NCBI GenBank assembly: GCA_964415295.1
Contig: CAYPYN010000002.1
Span: forward strand, 62,001 to 126,000
Reading direction: 5' to 3'
Length of the DNA stretch: 64,000 bases
Source: SB21 sp964415295
Lineage (GTDB): Bacteria; CLD3; SB21
The stretch's first letter is position 1. Every line of letters begins with the position of its first letter. This document shows, piece after piece, positions 59,106-64,000 of this stretch. A program made the translations under genes and the position numbers. Below the pieces are notes generated by a model. It saw nothing but the letters and a program-made list of their open reading frames with translations, was not told the DNA's origin and did no database searches.

Positions 59106-59874
59106 AGGCTTCACTCTCCTTGCGGCACGCATCGGCGTAACAATTAAAGGCGCGGAACGATCTGATAATATCCGGATCGCTCACGTTGAGTTGGCTCCAT
59201 GACTTACTGAGCGAAGACATGTTAGGCGTCTCCTTGGGGCCAAAGCATCCGTAACAACCGCGATGGTAAGAAGGACAGATGGCGCCGCACCCGGCTTGCG
59301 TAACCGGACCCAAGCACGGTATTCCTTTGGCAACCATCACACAGGTCGTTCCGCGCTGTTTACATTCGAGACAAACGCTGTACGTCGGCGTATTGGGTTT
59401 ACGCCCGTTTAAAATAGCGCTGATCATTTCGATCAATTGCGGTTTGCTGATCGGGCATCCCCGCAATTCGTAGTCCACAAACACGTGTTCCGCGATCGGC
59501 GTAGACTTGCTGAGCGTCTCAATATGTTCCGGATGCGCGTACACGATATTGGTAAAATCTTTGACGTTCTTAAAATTGCGCAAGGCCTGGATCCCGCCCG
59601 CCGTGGCGCAGGCGCCGATCGTCACCAGCACGCCGGAAATACGGCGGATGGTGTGGATGCGCTCCGCATCGTGCGGCGTAGTAATAGATCCCTCCACCAG
59701 AGAAACGTCGTAAGGACCTTTCATCACTTCGCGCGACGCTTCGGGAAAATTGGCAATATCGATCCGGCCGATCAGACTGAGTAATTCGTCCTCGCAATCC
59801 AGCAGGCTGAGCTGGCATCCGTCGCAGGAGGCGAATTTCCATACGGCCAGTTTGGGTTTATGCTTATGCGTCAT
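59095..59874 (-). CDS. hydD: NiFe-hydrogenase small subunit (group 3b / sulfhydrogenase delta)
   Basis: 259 residues. The proximal cluster motif is C17/C20 (FASCDGCQLSLL), with further conserved cysteines in IGACATAGGIQ, YELRGCPI and GCGAICPSYHRGCYGCFGP, enough for three 4Fe-4S clusters. No signal peptide, so the enzyme is cytoplasmic. It starts 1 base after hydG and overlaps hydA. Confidence 0.93.
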   Translation of the reverse strand: MTHKHKPKLAVWKFASCDGCQLSLLDCEDELLSLIGRIDIANFPEASREVMKGPYDVSLVEGSITTPHDAERIHTIRRISGVLVTIGACATAGGIQALRNFKNVKDFTNIVYAHPEHIETLSKSTPIAEHVFVDYELRGCPISKPQLIEMISAILNGRKPNTPTYSVCLECKQRGTTCVMVAKGIPCLGPVTQAGCGAICPSYHRGCYGCFGPKETPNMSSLSKSWSQLNVSDPDIIRSFRAFNCYADACRKESEAYEY

Positions 59875-59875
59875 A

Positions 59876-60712
59876 TCACATCTCCCTTCGGATCAGAAGA
59901 TCATGGATCTGGGCGTAGTTGAATACCGGTCCGTCTTTGCAGATGAAGGTCGGACCCCACTGGCAATGCCCGCAGAAACCGATGGCGCACTTCATATTCC
60001 GCTCCATAGACATGTATATCTTTTCCTGGGGTATGCCGCGGCGCAAGAATTCCTGCGCCGTAAAACGCATCATGATCTCAGGACCGCAGATCATCACTTT
60101 GGTTCTCTGCGGATCGATCAGCGCCTTGGCGATCAGCGTGGTGACCACGCCGACATTACCGCGCCATGCGCCGCTGGAACGGTCCACCGTGACCGCCACG
60201 TCCATATCAAGGCGGGCCCGCCATTTCTCCAGTTCCTTTTTGAACAGAATATCCGCCGGCGTGCGTGCACCGTACAGAAGGACCACTTTCCCGTATTTTT
60301 CTCTGTTCTTGATAATATGGTAGATCGATGGACGCAGCGGTGCCAAACCGATACCACCCGCCACGATGACGACATCGTGCCCTTCGGCCTTTTCCACCGG
60401 CCAAGCGGTTCCGTAAGGTCCGCGCAGACCCAGCATGTCGCCTTTCTTGAGCTTCCGCATGGATTTGGTGACGGTCCCAACCGCTCTTATCGTGTGAATA
60501 ATGCTGGACCGTTTGGACGGATCCCCGCTGATCGAGACGGGAACTTCACCGACACCGAAACGGTACAGCATATTGAACTGGCCGGGCTTGAAAGTAAATT
60601 CGCCGTTGTCCAGCGGCTTCAGTTCAAAAGTGAACGTATCGTGCGTATCTTTGACGGCGCGGCTGATCTGGAACATCCGCGGCAGCATCATATTTTGGAT
60701 TTCCGCTATCAT
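59876..60712 (-). CDS. hydG: Hydrogenase FAD/NAD(P)-binding subunit (sulfhydrogenase gamma)
   Basis: 278 residues of the ferredoxin-NADP-reductase/PyrK fold: FAD site FKPGQFNMLY and VPVSISGDP, NAD(P) site VIVAGGIGLAPLRP, and a C-terminal 2Fe-2S loop KCAIGFCGHCQWGPTFIC like that of dihydroorotate dehydrogenase electron-transfer subunits. It passes electrons between NAD(P)H and the beta-subunit clusters. It follows the cNMP-domain gene by 3 bases. Confidence 0.93.
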   Translation of the reverse strand: MIAEIQNMMLPRMFQISRAVKDTHDTFTFELKPLDNGEFTFKPGQFNMLYRFGVGEVPVSISGDPSKRSSIIHTIRAVGTVTKSMRKLKKGDMLGLRGPYGTAWPVEKAEGHDVVIVAGGIGLAPLRPSIYHIIKNREKYGKVVLLYGARTPADILFKKELEKWRARLDMDVAVTVDRSSGAWRGNVGVVTTLIAKALIDPQRTKVMICGPEIMMRFTAQEFLRRGIPQEKIYMSMERNMKCAIGFCGHCQWGPTFICKDGPVFNYAQIHDLLIRREM

Positions 60713-60715
60713 ATC

Positions 60716-61183
60716 TCACCAATCCGCTTTAGCTCCGTACACATCCATGAGTTGCAGTCGTGTAGCCTGGAGACGTGAAGAAACAACGTTAAAGAACCGT
60801 TTGAGCAATTGATATCCCAGTTCGTGGTTATCTTCGCTCTTTTTCCGGAGACATTCGCCGTCGAGAGCGATCGCCCGCGTCGGTTCCACCACCCGCGCAT
60901 CAAAATGCCAGTAGTACGGAGGAACGAGCCATGACCATCCCAGCACATCGCCCGCTTCAAGCGTTTCGACCACCACATGGCCGCGGCCGGGAACGAATAT
61001 CTCCACCGCGACCTTGCCCTGACGGATCAGATAGACCTTTTTGGCCTCTTCGCTTTCGTGAAAGATGAATTGTTCGGTATCATAACGAACGTTGGAGGCG
61101 CAGCCGACAATGACTGGAAACAGTTCTTCCGGGAAGTCCTGCAGGAAGGCGTGTTCTTTCAATACTGATTCTAGATTTTCCAT
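60716..61183 (-). CDS. Stand-alone cyclic-nucleotide-binding-domain protein
   Basis: 155 residues forming a single Crp-type effector barrel (FHESEEAKKVYLIRQGKVAVEI, LEAGDVLGWSWLVPPYYWHFDARVVEPT) and a short dimer helix. There is no helix-turn-helix domain and no room for one. The phosphate-binding cassette is altered (WSWLVPPYYWHFDAR in place of the usual GE-L-RSA), so the ligand may not be cAMP. Encoded between hydB and hydG, it is probably a sensory or regulatory component of the hydrogenase. It does not itself bind the nearby operators. Confidence 0.82.
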   Translation of the reverse strand: MENLESVLKEHAFLQDFPEELFPVIVGCASNVRYDTEQFIFHESEEAKKVYLIRQGKVAVEIFVPGRGHVVVETLEAGDVLGWSWLVPPYYWHFDARVVEPTRAIALDGECLRKKSEDNHELGYQLLKRFFNVVSSRLQATRLQLMDVYGAKADW

Positions 61184-61268
61184 GATTTCCCCCGCTTTAA
61201 GTAGTGCACTTACTTAGTACGGTTAATAGTTCGGTTTATTAAAATTCACCGGAACGATGTCCGGCACG

Positions 61269-62423
61269 TTAATCATCCTCTTCGACCAAGACTTTCTTTT
61301 CACCGGCCCGAATAGCCGCCGCTTCCTCCGTAAGATCGATACCGACCGGACACCACGTAATGCACCGCCCGCATCCGACACACCCGGAACTGCCGAATTG
61401 ATCGATCCAGTTGGATAACTTATGCGTCATCCATTGGCGGTAGCGCGCTTTCGGCGTCGTGCGGATACTGCCGCCGTGGATATACGAGAATTGAACGCTG
61501 AAACAGGAGTCCCATGTACGCCATCTCTCCGCATGCTCCCCGCCGAGATCGGTCGTATCGGTGACCGTCGTACAAAAACACGTCGGGCAAGCCATGGTGC
61601 AGTTGGCGCATCCCAGACAACGCTTGGCAACCGTATCCCAGATCTTATTCTCAGCGTTACGGTTCAGAATTTCTCTGAGACCGTCCGTATCCAGCCTTTT
61701 CGATATTTGCGCTACAGCCTCTTTCACCACCTTTTCGGCTTTGCGGACATGCTCATCTTTGGCGGTGACACGGGACACTTCCGATAAGATCTCACGGCCA
61801 AGATCCGTTCCGGACTCAGCCAAGAAATAGTGATGAGACCCTTCCAGGATTTCCGTCAACACCATATCAAAATATTTTTCGGCTTTCGGCCCCGTATTCA
61901 TAGACGTGCAGAAGCAATTGTGCCCGGCGGCCGAGCAGTTGACCGCCACGATGAATGTATTTTCGCGGTTACCGATATAGGACGGGTCTTTGTATTCAGC
62001 ATCATAGAACACCTTATCCTGTATGGCGATAGCGTTCAAGTCGCACGCACGCACGCCTATAAACGCGCGTTTTACCGGTTCGGGAACATGATTGGTTACC
62101 TCAAATCCTCTGCCGTTCTTCTTAGCCGAAAAGAGTTTGAGGGACGGCGCATGCAGGAATTTTTTCCATGAAGCGGAAGTGAGTATATAACCGAACCATG
62201 CATTGTCGTTCCTCTTCTTCAAACGGTAAGCGGCGCCGTTGTGTTCCTCGGTCCAGCCGGCGGGTAATTGATCGGTCGTCTTGATTTCTTCCAGCGTGAT
62301 GGCATGGTCCCTGAGGGTTGGCCCGATGGTAAGGTAGCCGCGGACATGCAACGCTTCGAAAAGTTTCTGAAGTTCGGTACTGTCTATGATTAGTTTTTCG
62401 GATCCGGGATTAAAAAGCCTCAT
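61269..62423 (-). CDS. hydB: Hydrogenase iron-sulphur subunit (sulfhydrogenase beta)
   Basis: 384 residues. The first 180 residues lack clusters and include CDLNAIAIQDKVF, typical of the HydB/AsrA N-domain. The C-terminal part has two 4Fe-4S motifs, CLGCANCTMACPTCFC and CVGCGRCITWCPVGID. It carries electrons between the flavin subunit and the small subunit and, in archaeal homologues, contributes to sulphur reduction. Next gene after the CoA-transferase, 25 bases away. Confidence 0.92.
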   Translation of the reverse strand: MRLFNPGSEKLIIDSTELQKLFEALHVRGYLTIGPTLRDHAITLEEIKTTDQLPAGWTEEHNGAAYRLKKRNDNAWFGYILTSASWKKFLHAPSLKLFSAKKNGRGFEVTNHVPEPVKRAFIGVRACDLNAIAIQDKVFYDAEYKDPSYIGNRENTFIVAVNCSAAGHNCFCTSMNTGPKAEKYFDMVLTEILEGSHHYFLAESGTDLGREILSEVSRVTAKDEHVRKAEKVVKEAVAQISKRLDTDGLREILNRNAENKIWDTVAKRCLGCANCTMACPTCFCTTVTDTTDLGGEHAERWRTWDSCFSVQFSYIHGGSIRTTPKARYRQWMTHKLSNWIDQFGSSGCVGCGRCITWCPVGIDLTEEAAAIRAGEKKVLVEEDD

Positions 62424-62448
62424 ACGTGCTCCTTGCGGCCCGAGCGTG

Positions 62449-63759
62449 TCAATGAATGAAGAAATTATATTTCAATCGTTCATGAGCCGCTTTAGCTAAT
62501 TCTTCTCTGAAATTGGGATGAGCGATCGCGATCAGCGCCTCCGCCCTTTCCCTTAAATTTTTTCCATGCAGATACGCCACACCGTATTCGGTCACTACGT
62601 AATGCACATCGGCACGCGTGGTCACGACCCCTGCGCCGTTCTTAAGTAACGGGGTGATACGCGAGGCCTTGCCGCCCTGCGCTGTCGACGGAAGCGCGAT
62701 GATCGGCTTGCCGCCCTTGGCGTAAGCGGCGCCGCGGATGAAATCCACCTGACCGCCAAAGCCGGAGAATATTTTCGTTCCGATCGAGTCGGCGCAGACC
62801 TGGCCCGTAAGATCCACTTCGATGGCGGAGTTCACGGCTACGATATTCTCATTGCGCGAGATGATAAACGGATCGTTGGTGTAATCCGAGGGATGAAATT
62901 CGAACATCGGATTATTGTGTATATAATCGTACAAATGCCGGCTCCCGAGCGCGAAAGTTCCGACCACTTTGCCCGGATGGAGCGTCTTCTTGGTCCCGTT
63001 GATGATACCGGCCTCGATTGCCTGAACCACGCCGTCGGAAACCATCTCCGTATGGATGCCGAGATCCTTGCGATCGTACAAAGCGGACAGGACGGAATCC
63101 GGAATCCCTCCGATACCGAGCTGCAGCGTGGCTCCGTCATCCACCAGTTGCGCCACATGCTGGCCGATACGGCGTTCGATGTCCGTCGGCTGTGCCCGGT
63201 CGAGTTCGGGAATATCCTCGGAAACTTCCACGATGCGGGTTACTTTGGAGACGTGAACAAAGCAGTCGCCGAGGGTGCGCGGCATTTTCTCGTTGGCCTG
63301 CGCCAGAATGATCTTGGCGGACTTGACGGCGGCCATCGTGGCCAGGGTTTCCACGCCGAGACTCATAAAACCATGAGCATCCGGCGGCGTGGTCTGTATG
63401 ATCGCCACATCCAGACGTTCCTGTCCTGAAGAAAAGAGCCAAGGAATCTCATGAAGGAAGACAGGAATGTAATCCGCACGTCCGTCGTTCACCGCTTCGC
63501 GGTCCGCCGGACCAACAAAAAGGGAGTTGTGCCGGAAGTGTCCCGCCATTTCAGGTTTTGATAAAGGATCGTTTCCGATGAGCAGAACATGAGTCACTTC
63601 CACATCGGTCAATTCGTCTTTGCGGTCCGCCAGTGCGTTAAGCAACACGTAAGACGTAGCCGCATTTCCGCTGGTAAAAATCCTGTCGCCGGGTTTTATA
63701 AGAGAAACGGCCTCCGGAGCCGTCACGCACTTTCTTTTGTATTCTTCATTCCATTTCAT
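62449..63759 (-). CDS. Acetyl-CoA hydrolase/transferase family protein
   Basis: 436 residues of the CoA-transferase family I 'cat' type: an N-terminal PGDRIFTSGNAATSY, ATLQLGIGGIPDSVL, the active-site glutamate in HTEMVSDGV, and IFSGFGGQVDFIRGA with a final IALPSTAQGGKASRITP. Such enzymes transfer CoA between acetate and succinate, butyrate or 4-hydroxybutyrate, or hydrolyse acetyl-CoA; the acceptor cannot be told here. First gene of the hydrogenase run, with a tandem Crp/Fnr-type operator upstream. It would connect 2-oxoacid oxidation to acetate and ATP yield. Confidence 0.9.
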   Translation of the reverse strand: MKWNEEYKRKCVTAPEAVSLIKPGDRIFTSGNAATSYVLLNALADRKDELTDVEVTHVLLIGNDPLSKPEMAGHFRHNSLFVGPADREAVNDGRADYIPVFLHEIPWLFSSGQERLDVAIIQTTPPDAHGFMSLGVETLATMAAVKSAKIILAQANEKMPRTLGDCFVHVSKVTRIVEVSEDIPELDRAQPTDIERRIGQHVAQLVDDGATLQLGIGGIPDSVLSALYDRKDLGIHTEMVSDGVVQAIEAGIINGTKKTLHPGKVVGTFALGSRHLYDYIHNNPMFEFHPSDYTNDPFIISRNENIVAVNSAIEVDLTGQVCADSIGTKIFSGFGGQVDFIRGAAYAKGGKPIIALPSTAQGGKASRITPLLKNGAGVVTTRADVHYVVTEYGVAYLHGKNLRERAEALIAIAHPNFREELAKAAHERLKYNFFIH

Positions 63760-63851
63760 GGCCGGTTATCTTTCTTATCTTTGGTCACCAAAGGCCGCCT
63801 ACTGACCTTCGTTTTTTCACCTTAAGTTAATAAAAATAAACCCAAAGTGTT

Positions 63852-63887
63852 AAGACTTGGGTCAGGTTTAAACATGATTTTTGTCAG
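63852..63887. promoter_or_regulatory. Tandem Crp/Fnr-type operators between divergent genes
   Basis: AAGAC-TTGG-GTCAG at 63852-63865 and ATGAT-TTTT-GTCAG at 63874-63887, centres 22 bp apart. They lie 99 and 121 bases before the CoA-transferase ATG and 31 and 53 bases before the plus-strand gene at 63912, so they may control both. Confidence 0.6.
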
Positions 63888-63911
63888 GAAAAGATTTTTG
63901 GAGGTGCTGAA

Positions 63912-64000
63912 ATGGGCGAAAATGAGGGAATAACGGCAAATATTGTTGAATATTACTACAAACCCAAGAAATCCATGTTTGTTTCAAAAAAGGAGCCTAA
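63912..64000 (+). CDS. Start of a divergent gene (cut off by the window edge)
   Basis: An ATG at 63912 has GGAGGTG eight bases upstream and opens a frame of at least 29 codons with no stop before the edge (MGENEGITANIVEYYYKPKKS...). The visible part is polar, with three consecutive tyrosines and no signal peptide. Family cannot be told. A good ribosome-binding site and shared regulatory region make it a likely real gene. Confidence 0.6.
   Translation, partial: MGENEGITANIVEYYYKPKKSMFVSKKEP

Noticed and set aside
60716..61183. This Crp-like protein as the regulator of the nearby palindromes
   Set aside because: It has only the effector domain and no helix-turn-helix, so it cannot bind DNA in the usual way.
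57816..63759. Membrane-bound energy-converting (Ech/Mbh) hydrogenase
   Set aside because: No proton-pumping membrane subunits are present; the FAD/NAD(P) subunit and the beta subunit identify a cytoplasmic group 3b enzyme.
1..64000. tRNA, rRNA, insertion-sequence transposases or riboswitches
   Set aside because: I looked through intergenic regions and found no cloverleaf, transposase frame or recognisable aptamer. A covariance-model search could still find small RNAs.

Overview
The window reads as bacterial chromosome from a Gram-negative anaerobe. Evidence for this is outer-membrane beta-barrels, many lipoproteins with lipobox cysteines, and a FISUMP-domain lipoprotein of the kind common in the Fibrobacteres-Chlorobi-Bacteroidetes (FCB) group. 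An FCB-type lineage is an inference from gene content only; nothing here (no rRNA) fixes the phylum. Nearly every gene lies on the minus strand. The exceptions are one secreted protein near 3-4.8 kb and a truncated gene at the right edge.

Layout. 1-9.4 kb is a patchwork of small accessory genes: isochorismatase-like hydrolase, alpha/beta hydrolase, DHFR-like reductase, LysE exporter, TspO, a bacterial voltage-gated channel with an unusual selectivity filter, a FISUMP lipoprotein, remnants of a terC gene and of a second lysE. 9.4-13.4 kb carries gatD and gatE, the two subunits of the Glu-tRNA(Gln) amidotransferase normally regarded as archaeal. 13.6-30.9 kb holds a long run of genes transcribed leftwards: korA-korB (2-oxoacid:ferredoxin oxidoreductase), an 853-residue protein, rnfB, a 1443-residue PFOR-like protein, rnfCDGEA, a small NqrM-like protein, apbE and two CBS-pair proteins. 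The two large proteins embedded in the rnf operon share a domain with each other, carry ferredoxin motifs, and lack a visible thiamine-diphosphate motif. They are the best candidate here for an undescribed system: a 2-oxoacid oxidoreductase/Rnf assembly.

31.1-43.5 kb is a multiheme cytochrome cluster of nine genes: an ImcH-like NapC/NirT protein with 7 haem motifs, two cytochrome-c/cytochrome-b fusions with 19 and 13 motifs, small cytochromes, a 12-motif cytochrome, an outer-membrane beta-barrel and a collagen-linker lipoprotein with 6 motifs. It looks like a quinol-to-outside electron conduit. 43.9-50.1 kb holds pyruvate phosphate dikinase and malic enzyme. 50.4-54.3 kb holds a phosphatase and secreted proteins. 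54.4-63.8 kb holds a second 2-oxoacid:ferredoxin oxidoreductase, a complete group 3b-type NiFe (sulf)hydrogenase with its maturation protease, and an acetyl-CoA hydrolase/transferase.

How it fits together. Reduced ferredoxin from 2-oxoacid oxidation would feed Rnf (ion pumping, NADH), the hydrogenase would exchange H2 with NAD(P)H, PPDK and malic enzyme would connect pyruvate, PEP and malate, and the cytochromes would discharge electrons outside the cell. A Crp/Fnr-type palindrome (ATGA[C/T]-N4-GTCAT) lies upstream of six of these energy-metabolism units. At three of them it occurs as a tandem pair with centres exactly 22 bp apart, which argues for one redox or energy regulon across the window.
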